This document shows positions 1-12,795 of a stretch of 37,732 bases of DNA, piece after piece (positions within the stretch are counted from its first letter, which is position 1; the number at the start of each line of letters is the position of its first letter). The DNA is from Roseburia faecis (GTDB taxonomy: Bacteria > Bacillota > Clostridia > Lachnospirales > Lachnospiraceae): the NCBI RefSeq assembly GCF_001406815.1, contig NZ_CVRR01000015.1:1-37732 (forward strand). Reading direction: 5' to 3'. The position numbers were made by a program, and so were the translations under genes. The notes under the pieces are model-generated. The model was given only the letters and a program-made list of their open reading frames with translations. It was not told the origin of the DNA and made no database searches.

Positions 1-40
1 ACATGGAGCTGACTGTTACTAATAGGTCGAGGGCTTGATT
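1..40 (+). rRNA. 23S rRNA, 3' end only
   Basis: The first ~40 bases match the conserved 3' terminus of bacterial 23S rRNA, including the ACTAATAGGTCGAGG segment. The body of the gene lies to the left of the window. The exact mature end is uncertain by a few bases. Confidence 0.9.
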
Positions 41-104
41 AAAAAAGCGGTTAAATCTGTATGAAGTTTTGAAAGTACAAACTTTTTCAATAACATAGTT
101 AGTG

Positions 105-131
105 AACAACGTACTTGTCTACGTTGTTTTC
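105..131 (+). terminator. hairpin terminator after 23S rRNA
   Basis: AACAACGTA (105-113) and TACGTTGTT (120-128) form a perfect 9-bp stem with a 6-base loop, and the 3' arm runs into a short T tract. It lies between the 23S end and tRNA-Asn, so it could end the rRNA transcript or be a processing hairpin. Confidence 0.55.
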
Positions 132-141
132 TTATAAATAA

Positions 142-213
142 TCCTCGATAGCTCAATGGTAGAGCACTCGGCTGTTAACCGAGTTGTTGTAGGTTCGAGC
201 CCTACTCGGGGAG
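142..213 (+). tRNA. tRNA-Asn (anticodon GTT)
   Basis: Cloverleaf with acceptor TCCTCGA pairing to TCGGGGA (one G-U), D arm, anticodon loop CTGTTAA with GTT, and T arm containing GGTTCGAGCC. The discriminator is G213. CCA is not encoded. It follows the 23S gene directly and precedes tRNA-Cys by 4 bases. Confidence 0.97.
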
Positions 214-217
214 TTTT

Positions 218-288
218 GGTGACTTAGCCAAGTGGTAAGGCGTGGGACTGCAACTCCCTGATCGTCGGTTCAAATCCGTCAGTCACCT
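218..288 (+). tRNA. tRNA-Cys (anticodon GCA)
   Basis: Cloverleaf with acceptor GGTGACT pairing exactly to AGTCACC, anticodon loop CTGCAAC (GCA at 250-252) and a T arm containing GGTTCAAATCC. The discriminator is T288. CCA is not encoded. It is probably co-transcribed with tRNA-Asn. Confidence 0.97.
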
Positions 289-294
289 TTTATA

Positions 295-326
295 AACACG
301 ATGAGACTTCTCATCGTGTTTTTTTA
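295..326 (+). terminator. intrinsic terminator of the rRNA/tRNA unit
   Basis: AACACGATGAGA and TCTCATCGTGTT are complementary arms (effective loop ACTT), followed by a T tract. A classical Rho-independent terminator just after tRNA-Cys. Confidence 0.9.
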
Positions 327-482
327 ATAAAATTATGTCTAATATAAAGACATTTTGGCTTATCTGGTAAATTAAGATAGAGAACAATATTTCTAACATT
401 CACAGCAAGAAATCCATAGACATTTGCTTCCAAACTCCGTATGCTGAAAGTAGAATACAGGAATTACGGAGGAGGAAGCAAT

Positions 483-2639
483 ATGCAGCAAAGAGGAAGA
501 GTCACTATTCCGACTGATGTAGATGTCGTGCCGGAGACACTTACACTGATGGAGCGCTGGGGGGCCGATGCCATCCGCGACTGCGATGGTACGGATTACC
601 CAGAGGAACTGCGCGCTGTGGATGCCAAGGTCTATTCGACCTATTACACCACAAGAAAAGACAATACATGGGCAAAGGCACATCCGGAGGAGATACAGCA
701 GATGTATATTATGACGCCGTTTTATACGGCGGTCGACGGAGATTTACAGATCCATCTCATGACGCATCTGTACCCGGATATGTTAAAAGTCAACAACCGT
801 GATGACATTACGCGTTGGTGGGAAGTTATCGACCGCACGACGGGGGCGGTTGTTTCAACCAGCCAGTGGTCGTATGATGAGACAACTGGCGACGTGACGA
901 TCCACAAGCCGGAGGCGTTCCACAGTTACACGGTCAGTTTTCTGGCATACATTATGTGGGACCCGGTGCATATGTATAATGCCGTGACCAACGGCTGGAA
1001 AGATGTGGAAAAGCAGATTACGTTTGATGTGCGCCAGCCAAAGACCCACACCTACTCCATGGAGCGGCTGCGCAGATTTATCGCGGAGCATCCGTATGTG
1101 GATGTCATCCGCTACACGACCTTTTTTCACCAATTTACGCTCATCTTTGACGAGTTGGCGCGGGAAAAATATGTGGATTGGTATGGCTATTCCGCATCGG
1201 TCAGCCCGTATATCTTAGAGCAGTTTGAAAAGGAAGTGGGCTATCGGTTCCGCCCGGAGTTTATTATCGACCAGGGCTATATGAACAATACTTACCGCGT
1301 GCCGTCCAAAGAATTTCAGGATTTTCAGGCATTTCAGCGCAGGGAAGTGGCAAAGCTTGCAAAGGAGATGGTGGATATCACACATGCGTGCGGAAAAGAG
1401 GCGATGATGTTCCTCGGTGACCACTGGATCGGTATGGAGCCGTTTATGGAGGAGTTCCAGACGATCGGGCTGGATGCTGTGGTCGGAAGCGTCGGAAACG
1501 GTGCAACGCTGCGTCTCATTAGTGACATTGAGGGGGTCAGATACACTGAGGGGCGGTTCCTGCCGTACTTTTTCCCGGATACCTTCCACGAGGGAGGCGA
1601 TCCGACACGCGAGGCGAAAGTCAACTGGGTGACGGCGCGCCGGGCGATTCTGCGCAAACCGATCGATCGGATCGGCTATGGTGGGTACTTAAAACTTGCC
1701 ACACAGTTTCCGGATTTTATCGACTATGTGGAGAGCGTGTGCAAAGAGTTCCGCGAACTGTACGAAAATATTAAGGGAACGACCCCGTACTGCGTCAAGC
1801 GCGTGGCAATATTAAACTGCTGGGGAAAAATGCGCGCGTGGGGCAACCATATGGTCCACCATGCCATTTACTACAAGCAGAATTATTCTTATGCGGGCAT
1901 CATCGAGGCACTCAGCGGTGCTCCGTTTGACGTGAAATTTATCAGCTTTGATGATATAAGGAATCATCCGGATCTGCTCGATTCCTTTGATGTTGTCTTA
2001 AATGTGGGCGATGCCTACACCGCTTATACCGGCGGGGACAATTGGAAGGATGAGGCGATTCTGACCGCAGTCCGCCGGTTTGTCTACCGGGGTGGCGGTT
2101 TCATCGGCGTGGGCGAACCGGCATCCTGCCAATGGCAGGGGCACTTCTTCCAGCTTGCGGACATCCTTGGCGTGGAAGAAGAAACCGGCTACACGTTGAA
2201 TGTGGACAAGTATAACTGGCAAGATCATGCGCATTTTATCACGGAGGACAGCGGCGATGCGATTGATTTTGGCGAGGGCAAGAAAAACATATTCGCGCTC
2301 GAATCCGCGACCGTGCTACGCCAGATCGACAAAGGTGTACAGCTTGCCGTGAATACGTTCGGGCAGGGCAGGGGTGTGTATATCAGTGGCCTGCCGTACA
2401 GCTTTGCAAACAGCCGCCTGCTGTACCGGGCGATTCTGTGGGCGGCTTCGGCGGAGGGGAAAATTCACCGCTGGTTTTCCACAAATTACAATGTCGAAGT
2501 GCATGCTTATGTAAAAAACGGCAAATACTGTGTCGTCAACAACACGTATGAACCGCAGCAGACGACCGTTTACCGGGGGGACGGCAGCAGTTTTGCGGTC
2601 GACCTTGCGGCCAATGCGATCCTCTGGTACGAGATCTAG
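483..2639 (+). CDS. lnpA: GH112 1,3-beta-galactosyl-N-acetylhexosamine phosphorylase
   Basis: A 718-residue cytoplasmic enzyme of glycoside hydrolase family 112, which phosphorolyses galacto-N-biose or lacto-N-biose to galactose 1-phosphate plus GalNAc or GlcNAc. The N-terminus carries the family segment IPTDVDVVPETL. MFLGDHWIG places an Asp at residue 313, the number of the catalytic acid in the Bifidobacterium longum enzyme as I recall it. A Rossmann-like beta/alpha domain follows (roughly 430-620) and then a small beta domain. No signal peptide is seen. Start: the ATG at 483 has GGAGGAGG 7 bases upstream; an in-frame ATG at 441 would place that SD inside the gene. The next + strand sugar gene is the NahK-like kinase. 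Specificity between the two disaccharides cannot be read from sequence. Confidence 0.93.
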   Translation: MQQRGRVTIPTDVDVVPETLTLMERWGADAIRDCDGTDYPEELRAVDAKVYSTYYTTRKDNTWAKAHPEEIQQMYIMTPFYTAVDGDLQIHLMTHLYPDMLKVNNRDDITRWWEVIDRTTGAVVSTSQWSYDETTGDVTIHKPEAFHSYTVSFLAYIMWDPVHMYNAVTNGWKDVEKQITFDVRQPKTHTYSMERLRRFIAEHPYVDVIRYTTFFHQFTLIFDELAREKYVDWYGYSASVSPYILEQFEKEVGYRFRPEFIIDQGYMNNTYRVPSKEFQDFQAFQRREVAKLAKEMVDITHACGKEAMMFLGDHWIGMEPFMEEFQTIGLDAVVGSVGNGATLRLISDIEGVRYTEGRFLPYFFPDTFHEGGDPTREAKVNWVTARRAILRKPIDRIGYGGYLKLATQFPDFIDYVESVCKEFRELYENIKGTTPYCVKRVAILNCWGKMRAWGNHMVHHAIYYKQNYSYAGIIEALSGAPFDVKFISFDDIRNHPDLLDSFDVVLNVGDAYTAYTGGDNWKDEAILTAVRRFVYRGGGFIGVGEPASCQWQGHFFQLADILGVEEETGYTLNVDKYNWQDHAHFITEDSGDAIDFGEGKKNIFALESATVLRQIDKGVQLAVNTFGQGRGVYISGLPYSFANSRLLYRAILWAASAEGKIHRWFSTNYNVEVHAYVKNGKYCVVNNTYEPQQTTVYRGDGSSFAVDLAANAILWYEI

Positions 2640-3478
2640 GAAAGAAACTGTCTGCGGTAGGCATCGGGGGAGAGCGTGGTTTCCCGACGGAATGCCTGCG
2701 AAAAATACGACTGGGAAGAAAAGCCGACCGCCTGGGCAATTTTTGCGACCGGAAAGTCGGTGTGTTCTAACAGGGATTTCGCCTCTTCAATGCGTCTGGT
2801 AATCAGATAATTGATGGGCGAGATTCCTTTGTATTTGGTGAAGGCGTGGGCAATGTAATATTTGCTGTGGAATGTTAAGGCACTTAGTGTATCTAACGTG
2901 ATTGTTTCCGCGTAGTGCGCATTGATGTACTGCTCGATCATGCGGCATTCCTGTGAGGTTTTGCCGACGGAGACGGCCTCCGGCGTGACGCGGATCTCCC
3001 GCCGGATCAGATAGAGCAGATTTTCGAGCAGATTCTGTGACATTTCTACATAATTTTCTTTGCGGTCATGCAGTTCCTGTATGAGCGATCTGGTATAAAA
3101 CAGACAGGCAGGGCGGATTGTCTTTACATTTTTGCAGAGGCAGGTTATGGGCGCGTGTCCGTCGGTTTCAAACGCTATGCCCTCAAATCCGAGAACAACA
3201 TATTCCAAAGCCGCATCGCCGTTGCTGAATTCTGTGTGCATGACATGGGGATTGATGAGGATCAGGTCATCTGCCGCAATGCAGAAGGTTTGTGTCTCGG
3301 TCTGGAATGTGCCGGTTCCGTTTAAGACATAAAACAGCTCGGTAAACGGGTGGGAGTGCAGCACGCTCGGCCAGGTCTTGTCGTAGCTGGAATGGCTGAT
3401 ATAAAGCAGGCGCAGATCCGGCCGTTTCTTTTGCGCGTCAAAGGTTTGTGGTTTGAAGTTGTACTGCTGGTATGGCAT
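2636..3478 (-). CDS. AraC family transcriptional regulator
   Basis: A 280-residue regulator with an N-terminal cupin-like sensing domain (LHSHPFTELFYVLNGTG near residues 40-55) and a C-terminal pair of AraC HTH motifs (roughly 180-280, including FSSQSYFSQAFRR). The start chosen is the ATG at 3478, 8 bases after AGGAGG; an ATG at 3484 would be too close. It diverges from the NahK gene and converges on the phosphorylase gene, and the two stop codons interlock in one CTAG. Its position suggests it senses the disaccharide or a product and activates this locus. That is inference: no effector is recognisable. Confidence 0.9.
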   Translation of the reverse strand: MPYQQYNFKPQTFDAQKKRPDLRLLYISHSSYDKTWPSVLHSHPFTELFYVLNGTGTFQTETQTFCIAADDLILINPHVMHTEFSNGDAALEYVVLGFEGIAFETDGHAPITCLCKNVKTIRPACLFYTRSLIQELHDRKENYVEMSQNLLENLLYLIRREIRVTPEAVSVGKTSQECRMIEQYINAHYAETITLDTLSALTFHSKYYIAHAFTKYKGISPINYLITRRIEEAKSLLEHTDFPVAKIAQAVGFSSQSYFSQAFRRETTLSPDAYRRQFLS

Positions 3479-3503
3479 AGGCATCCCCTCCTGAAAATAG
3501 CAT

Positions 3504-3515
3504 GTGCATTTGCAC
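3504..3515. promoter_or_regulatory. candidate regulator-binding palindrome GTGCATTTGCAC
   Basis: GTGCA and TGCAC form inverted arms around TT. On the minus strand it reads GTGCAAATGCAC, very close to the GTGCAAAGCAC palindrome at 6402-6412 upstream of the ABC transporter operon. It lies in the divergent intergenic region between the AraC gene and nahK, between the AraC promoter and its start codon. Assignment to AraC binding is inferred. Confidence 0.4.
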
Positions 3516-3533
3516 CTGAAATCTGTTATAGTA

Positions 3534-3563
3534 ATTATAGCGCAAGATTTATAACAATGTAAA
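3534..3563 (-). promoter_or_regulatory. sigma-A type promoter for the AraC gene
   Basis: On the minus strand, TTTACA (3563-3558) and TATAAT (3539-3534) are separated by 18 bases, upstream of the AraC start at 3478. Confidence 0.6.
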
Positions 3564-3642
3564 CAAGATCCCGATAGCGGAGCGGCAGCACGCGCCTTAT
3601 CATGAAGTGGTAACAGACACAACACATAAGGGGGAAAACAAT

Positions 3643-4758
3643 ATGAGAGCGATTACAGAACAGCAGAAACAGGAAGCCATTGCAGCATTTGCATACGAGG
3701 GAACACTGATTGCAGATACGGTGTACGGGAGCGGACATATCAACGACACGTTCCGCCTGACGTTTGCAGTCGGCAATATGGGGGATCTGGATGTGATCTT
3801 ACAGCGGATGAATGCCGATGCCTTTCCACATCCGGAACAACTCATGGAAAACATTGCGGGTGTGACGGGGTTCTTAAAAAAGAAGATTATTGCGCGGGGC
3901 GGCGACCCGGAGAGGGAGACGTTAAATATCATCCCGACCGTGGACAACAAACCGTACTACCGTGACACAAACGGGGACTACTGGCGGTCGTACCGGTTTA
4001 TCACCGGGGCGAGCAGCTTTGATCAGGTGGAAACGCCGCAGCAGTTTTATGAGAGCGCGGTCGCATTCGGCAGCTTCCAGCGGCTTTTGGCGGATTATCC
4101 GGCAGAGACACTCCATGAGACAATTCCGGGGTTCCACGACACGCGGGCGCGGTTTGCGGCATTTGAAAAAGCCGTCCGGGAGGATGTTGTGGGGCGGGCC
4201 GCGGAGGTTCAAAAGGAGATCGCTTTTTTCTTAGAGCGGAAGGAGACGGCCTGCTATTTTGCCGGGCGGCTTGACCGCGGGGAGCTTCCGATCCGCGTGA
4301 CGCACAACGACACGAAATTAAACAATGTCATGCTCGACGATAAGACCGGAAAGGGGGTCTGTGTCATTGATCTTGATACGGTCATGCCGGGGCTTGCCAT
4401 GAATGATTTTGGCGATGCGATCCGCTACGGGGCGAGCACTGCGGCGGAGGATGAGCGGGATCTCTCCGAAGTCTCGTGCAGCATGGAGCTGTTTTCCCTC
4501 TTTACCAAAGGATTTCTGGAGGGCTGCGGCGGCAGCCTGACTCCGGAGGAGACCGCGCTGCTTCCGATGGGGGCAAAGGTCATGACGTATGAGTGCGGCA
4601 TGCGGTTTCTTATGGATTATTTACAGGGCGATCGTTATTTCAAGATCCACCGGGACGGACAGAATCTCGACCGTGCCCGCACGCAGCTTACGCTTGTGGC
4701 AGACATGGAGCGCAAGATGCAGCAGATGCAGGACATTGTAAGAAAGGCAGCAGGGTAA
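3643..4758 (+). CDS. nahK: N-acetylhexosamine 1-kinase (NahK-like)
   Basis: A 371-residue kinase of the aminoglycoside/choline kinase fold. It resembles NahK/LnpB, which makes GlcNAc 1-phosphate or GalNAc 1-phosphate from the amino sugar freed by the GH112 phosphorylase. The Brenner-type catalytic segment VTHNDTKLNNVML is at residues ~219-231, with the metal-binding VIDLDTVMPG at 241-250. An N-terminal lobe contains GSGHINDTFRL (~29-39). The start ATG at 3643 follows AAGGGGG; upstream in-frame codons would precede the SD. The gene ends in TAATG, so the next AraC gene starts on its last base. LnpC (uridylyltransferase) and LnpD (epimerase), its usual partners, are not in the window. Confidence 0.9.
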   Translation: MRAITEQQKQEAIAAFAYEGTLIADTVYGSGHINDTFRLTFAVGNMGDLDVILQRMNADAFPHPEQLMENIAGVTGFLKKKIIARGGDPERETLNIIPTVDNKPYYRDTNGDYWRSYRFITGASSFDQVETPQQFYESAVAFGSFQRLLADYPAETLHETIPGFHDTRARFAAFEKAVREDVVGRAAEVQKEIAFFLERKETACYFAGRLDRGELPIRVTHNDTKLNNVMLDDKTGKGVCVIDLDTVMPGLAMNDFGDAIRYGASTAAEDERDLSEVSCSMELFSLFTKGFLEGCGGSLTPEETALLPMGAKVMTYECGMRFLMDYLQGDRYFKIHRDGQNLDRARTQLTLVADMERKMQQMQDIVRKAAG

Positions 4759-5699
4759 TGGCAGAAAAGAAAAAGAAGAAGATGGAGTTTAGGTACTACC
4801 AGTTACCGCCCGGAAGTCCGATTCTTGCACTTCTGGGAGAAAAGTGGGTGCAGAATTATGGTGACCGCACGGCAGACAGGCTTCATTTCCACAATTACAT
4901 GGAACTTGGCTATTGTTATTACGGGGCAGGCGACGTGGTACTGGGGGATGACACCTACCGTTTTTCGGGGCAGCAGTTTACCGTCATCCCGTCGAATTTT
5001 CCGCACACGACAAACAGCGATCCGAGCAACATCAGTCGCTGGGAATATCTGTTTGTCGATGTGGAGGTGGTACTTGACGGTATTTTCCCGGACAATGCAC
5101 TCCGCAAAGAGCGCGCACTGCAGCGGCTCTATGAAAAGCCGTGGTTTTTGGAGGAAGCAGAGTATCCGAAGGAAGCGGCAAAAATTAAAGAAATCTTAAA
5201 CATCATGCGAAAAGGCGATGAATTTTATCTTGAGGAGGCAAAGGCACTGCTGGGCTGTCTTCTTTTGGAGATCACACGGTTAAACTACACGAACAAAGAG
5301 ACGCGCGCGGATGCCGAGCAGGGCAGGATCACCTGCATCGTCTCCCGCGCCATGGACTATATCTCCGATCACTACATGGAACCAATAAGGGTAGAACAAC
5401 TGGCGAAGTACAGCCATCTGAGCGAGACACATTTCCGGCGTGTGTTTACCGAATATATGCATATGGGGCCGCTTGAATATATCAACACGGTGCGCATCCG
5501 CACGGCGTGCGAGCACTTAAAAAAGACCGAGGAACCGGTGGCGGACATCGCCCACAAATGCGGATTTACGACCAACTCCACGTTCAACCGCAATTTCAAG
5601 CAGATGATGGGGGTCACACCCGTGGAGTGGAGGAAGCGTCCGGAAAATTACGAACAGCGGCTGCTCAATTATGAGATCCACACAGAGAAAGGATGGTAA
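4758..5699 (+). CDS. AraC family transcriptional regulator, second copy
   Basis: A 313-residue AraC protein. An N-terminal cupin-like domain contains HFHNYMELGYCYYG (~residues 42-55), and the C-terminal double HTH spans ~210-310 (LSETHFRRVFTEY; GFTTNSTFNRNFK). It starts with the ATG overlapping the nahK stop by one base (TAATG), so translation is probably coupled to nahK. It is unlike the first AraC protein in its N-terminal half. Being in the kinase operon and just upstream of the ABC transporter genes, it is a good candidate activator of the transporter promoter, which has a weak -35. The effector is unknown. Confidence 0.9.
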   Translation: MAEKKKKKMEFRYYQLPPGSPILALLGEKWVQNYGDRTADRLHFHNYMELGYCYYGAGDVVLGDDTYRFSGQQFTVIPSNFPHTTNSDPSNISRWEYLFVDVEVVLDGIFPDNALRKERALQRLYEKPWFLEEAEYPKEAAKIKEILNIMRKGDEFYLEEAKALLGCLLLEITRLNYTNKETRADAEQGRITCIVSRAMDYISDHYMEPIRVEQLAKYSHLSETHFRRVFTEYMHMGPLEYINTVRIRTACEHLKKTEEPVADIAHKCGFTTNSTFNRNFKQMMGVTPVEWRKRPENYEQRLLNYEIHTEKGW

Positions 5700-5705
5700 C
5701 AACCG

Positions 5706-6215
5706 ATGCAGGGGGCAAAACTGATACAACAGGTAAAGAGGAAACAAAAGAAGATGACGGGGGTTCTGCGGAAGCTCATGGTCGTATTCGGGGTATTTTT
5801 TGTGCTGCTTGGGATCATGATCTCACAGGCATTTATGTTAGCGGGCTTTCTTCTGGTGGCACTGTATTTTGTATTTGATGTGTTAAGCCGGAAAGAGTAC
5901 GAGTACATCCTCGACGGGAAAACACTCACAATTGATGTGATCTATGGGAAGCGGTACCGTAAAACGGCACACATCATTGACATGACCGAGATGGAAGTGA
6001 CCGCGCCAAACCGCCACGAGGCTGTGGCAAAGTACCGCAAAGACGGGGGCGGGGTCCGACTGCCGAAGTTTGATTATACCTCCTATGAGGATGACATTCC
6101 ATACTACACGATGATCGTCATTGAGGACCGGGAAAAGAAAAAATTGTTGCTTGATCTCAATCAGGAACTGCTGTTTGCACTCAAAAAACAGTATCCTTCT
6201 AAGGTTTTTGCATAA
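5706..6215 (+). CDS. small membrane protein of unknown function
   Basis: A 169-residue protein with a basic N-terminus, two closely spaced hydrophobic segments (roughly residues 23-42 and 44-62) and a ~105-residue soluble tail rich in charged residues, probably cytoplasmic. It starts 6 bases after the AraC gene with an AAAGGATGG-type SD, so it belongs to the nahK-araC transcript. I do not recognise a function. The two-TM-plus-tail plan resembles small uncharacterised proteins common in Lachnospiraceae, often found near regulators or transporters. Confidence 0.75.
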   Translation: MQGAKLIQQVKRKQKKMTGVLRKLMVVFGVFFVLLGIMISQAFMLAGFLLVALYFVFDVLSRKEYEYILDGKTLTIDVIYGKRYRKTAHIIDMTEMEVTAPNRHEAVAKYRKDGGGVRLPKFDYTSYEDDIPYYTMIVIEDREKKKLLLDLNQELLFALKKQYPSKVFA

Positions 6216-6534
6216 AGTGGTGAATAAAATATGAACAGTTGCAAACAAATCATGAACAACAAATGTGCGCAAAATCAGAGAATCCATCATTTCAACGAAA
6301 AATTGCAGGAATGCAAGCGGTTGTAATGGTGGATTTGTTGCATCACATGGCACGCATAATGGCAATATGAATGGAAATAACCGAAAATATGCGAAAAAAT
6401 AGTGCAAAGCACACAAAATGATTGAAATTGCACATTATACGGACAATTATGCAAACTAGATATATTCAAGCAATGCTATAATACGTTCATCAGCAAAAGT
6501 AACAAATACTCTTAGGGAGAAGGAGGAAATTTAT
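6216..6534 (+). promoter_or_regulatory. control region of the ABC transporter operon
   Basis: A 319-base AT-rich stretch with no ORF. It has a consensus -10 TATAAT at 6477-6482 but no good -35 at 16-18 bases, suggesting activator dependence. TGCAAA occurs at 6240-6245, 6403-6408 and 6450-6455. The middle one is in the palindrome GTGCAAAGCAC (6402-6412), which resembles the 3504-3515 palindrome between araC and nahK. The site at 6450 covers the expected -35. These are plausible AraC-protein sites by inference. The SD AGGAGG lies at the right end. Confidence 0.55.
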
Positions 6535-7869
6535 ATGAAAAAGAAAATGATTACAGCATTACTTGCAAGTGCAATGGTATTGTCACTGGTTGCTTGCGGT
6601 GGAGGCGGAACAGACAGCAACGGTGGCGGGGATACATCCTCCAGCGGAAGCGGTACTTCTTCCTCATCCGACAGTAATAAGCTGACCGTATGGGCATGGG
6701 ACCAGAACTTTAACATCAAGGCAATAGAGACCGCAGCCGAGCAGTACAAGAAAGACCATCCGGATTTTGAACTCGAAGTGGTTGAGACCTCTTCTGATGA
6801 CTGCCAGACCAAGCTGACAACCGCAGCAAATGCCGGTGATTACAGCACACTGCCGGATATCGTACTCATGCAGGACAACAGCTACCAGAAATTCTTAAAA
6901 AGTTATCCGGATGCCTTTACCGACCTGACGGATATGGGAATCAACTGGGATGATTTCGGAAAATTAAAACAGTCTTACTCTATGGTAGACGACAAGCACT
7001 ACGGTGTTCCGTTTGATAACGGTGCTGTTATCGCATGTTACCGTACCGACATCTTAAAAGAAGCCGGATACACCATCGACGACCTGACCGATATTACCTG
7101 GAGCGAATTTGCAAAGATCGGAAAAGATGTTCATGATAAGACCGGCAAATACTTACTGACCAGTGAGGGAACTGGCGGAGACACTATGATGATGATGATC
7201 CAGTCCTGCGGTGCAAACTTTGTCAATGAAAACGGAGATGCTTACATTGTAGGAAATGACATCGCTGAGAAGTGTGTCGACATCTACACCGAACTCGTAC
7301 AGAATGATGTTGTAAAATTAGTAAACAACTGGGATGAGTATGTATCCACCATCACAAATGGTGAGGCAGCAGGCGTTGTCAATGGTAACTGGATCACTGC
7401 AACGATCGCTTCTACCGAAGACCAGAAAGGCCAGTGGGCAATCACCACAATGCCAAGTGTAGATGGTGTGGATTCCGCTACTCATTATGCAAACAACGGT
7501 GGATCTTCCTGGTATGTTACCGCAAACTGCCAGAACAAAGATCTTGCAGAAGATTTCTTAAAGAGCACTTTTGGTTCCAGTACAGATTTCTATGATGCAA
7601 TCCTTCCACAGACCGGTGCGATTGCCTGCTACTTACCAGCCGGAGAATCGGATGTATACAACGAGCCAAACGAGTTCTTCAACGATCAGCCGATTTACTC
7701 CACGATCGTAGAATACTCTTCCCATATTCCGGAGTTTACAAAGACTCCGTATCACTATGAGGCAAGAGAGTGCATCAACACAGCAGTTGTCAATATCGTA
7801 AATGGAACAGCTAAGGCTGATGCATTACAGGAAGCACAAGATACCTTACAGTTTAAGATGACGGAGTAA
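6535..7869 (+). CDS. ABC transporter sugar-binding lipoprotein
   Basis: A 444-residue extracellular solute-binding protein of the sugar family 1 type. The signal peptide ends in the lipobox LVAC, with the lipidated Cys at residue 21, followed by a Gly/Ser-rich linker (~22-47) that tethers the domain to the membrane. The mature domain begins KLTVWAWDQNF, typical of oligosaccharide binders, and has aromatic residues likely to stack on sugar. The start ATG has AGGAGG 7 bases upstream. It is the first gene of a binding protein-permease-permease operon with no ATPase gene, so a shared MsmK-type ATPase is likely encoded elsewhere. Context suggests galacto-N-biose/lacto-N-biose or related glycans as ligand; this is inference. 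Confidence 0.92.
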   Translation: MKKKMITALLASAMVLSLVACGGGGTDSNGGGDTSSSGSGTSSSSDSNKLTVWAWDQNFNIKAIETAAEQYKKDHPDFELEVVETSSDDCQTKLTTAANAGDYSTLPDIVLMQDNSYQKFLKSYPDAFTDLTDMGINWDDFGKLKQSYSMVDDKHYGVPFDNGAVIACYRTDILKEAGYTIDDLTDITWSEFAKIGKDVHDKTGKYLLTSEGTGGDTMMMMIQSCGANFVNENGDAYIVGNDIAEKCVDIYTELVQNDVVKLVNNWDEYVSTITNGEAAGVVNGNWITATIASTEDQKGQWAITTMPSVDGVDSATHYANNGGSSWYVTANCQNKDLAEDFLKSTFGSSTDFYDAILPQTGAIACYLPAGESDVYNEPNEFFNDQPIYSTIVEYSSHIPEFTKTPYHYEARECINTAVVNIVNGTAKADALQEAQDTLQFKMTE

Positions 7870-7899
7870 TCCGGTACATAAAAAAGAATGACAAGTTTG

Positions 7900-7925
7900 T
7901 ATAGCGGGGGGCGACCTCCGCTATA
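7900..7925 (+). terminator. intercistronic hairpin after the binding-protein gene
   Basis: TATAGCGG (7900-7907) pairs with CCGCTATA (7918-7925) around a GC-rich 10-base loop. No T tract follows, so it looks like an mRNA-stabilising or partial attenuator hairpin. Such a hairpin would let the lipoprotein be made in excess over the permeases. Confidence 0.55.
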
Positions 7926-7963
7926 TGTGAAAATGACCAGAAATGCGAAAGGGGGAATTTGTT

Positions 7964-8849
7964 GTGAATTCCAAGAAAAAAGGGATGTCACTTATTGCAA
8001 AACAAAGAGCGGCAGGATGGACATTTCTAGCACCGGCATCGATTCTGATTGCGATCATGAGTTTTTATCCGATGGTGCGGGCATTTATCATTTCCCTGCA
8101 AAAGGGAACGGGTGCCAATATGCGCTTTACTGGATTTTCCAATTATCAGAGAATCCTTGTTGATAAGGTGTTCCAGCAGTCCATCGGCAACACATTTTTC
8201 TACCTGATTATCCAGGTGCCAATCATGCTTATACTTGCAATTCTGCTGGCACAGTTATTAAACAACAAACATTTAAAATTGCGGGGATTGTTCCGAACCT
8301 GTGTCTTCCTCCCATGTGCGACTTCACTGGTTTCCTATTCGTTGATCTTCCGTTCGATGTTTGCAACAGACGGACTGATTAACAGTATCCTCATGAAACT
8401 TGGTATCTTACATTCCGGCTATAATTTCCTGGGTCATTCCGGAAGTGCCAAAGCGGTCATTATCCTTGCTTTGATTTGGAGATGGACTGGTTATAACATG
8501 GTTTTTTATCTGGCTGGTTTACAGAATATCGAGTATTCCGTATACGAAGCCGCCAAGATCGACGGTGCAAACGGCTGGAAAACATTCTGGAGGATCACCG
8601 TACCGCTGTTAAAACCGACGATCATCATGACCTTTATCATGTCAATCAATGGTACGTTGCAGTTGTTCGATGAGTCCGTCAACCTGACAAAGGGTGGACC
8701 TGCCAATACGACTATTACCATGTCACACTATGTATACAACACATGTTTTATCAATGTGCCAAACTTTGGATATGCGGCAGCCATGTCATTTTTGATCTTT
8801 ATCATGGTAGCGATCCTTGCATTTATCAACTTGAAAGTAGGTGATACGC

Positions 8850-8857
<8 letters not shown>
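7964..8857 (+). CDS. ABC sugar transporter permease 1
   Basis: A 297-residue inner-membrane permease of the MalF/UgpA type with about six hydrophobic segments. The cytoplasmic EAA loop reads EAAKIDGANGWKTFWRITVP, which contacts the ATPase. Start: a GTG at 7964 lies 8 bases after AAAGGGGG. The upstream in-frame ATG at 7943 precedes this SD and is rejected. It overlaps the second permease gene by 8 bases. With its partner it forms the channel for the ligand delivered by the lipoprotein. Confidence 0.92.

Positions 8858-12795
<3,938 letters not shown>

Noticed and set aside
41-141. Possible 5S rRNA gene between 23S and tRNA-Asn
   Set aside because: The interval is about 100 bases, lacks the conserved 5S loops and contains a terminator hairpin instead.
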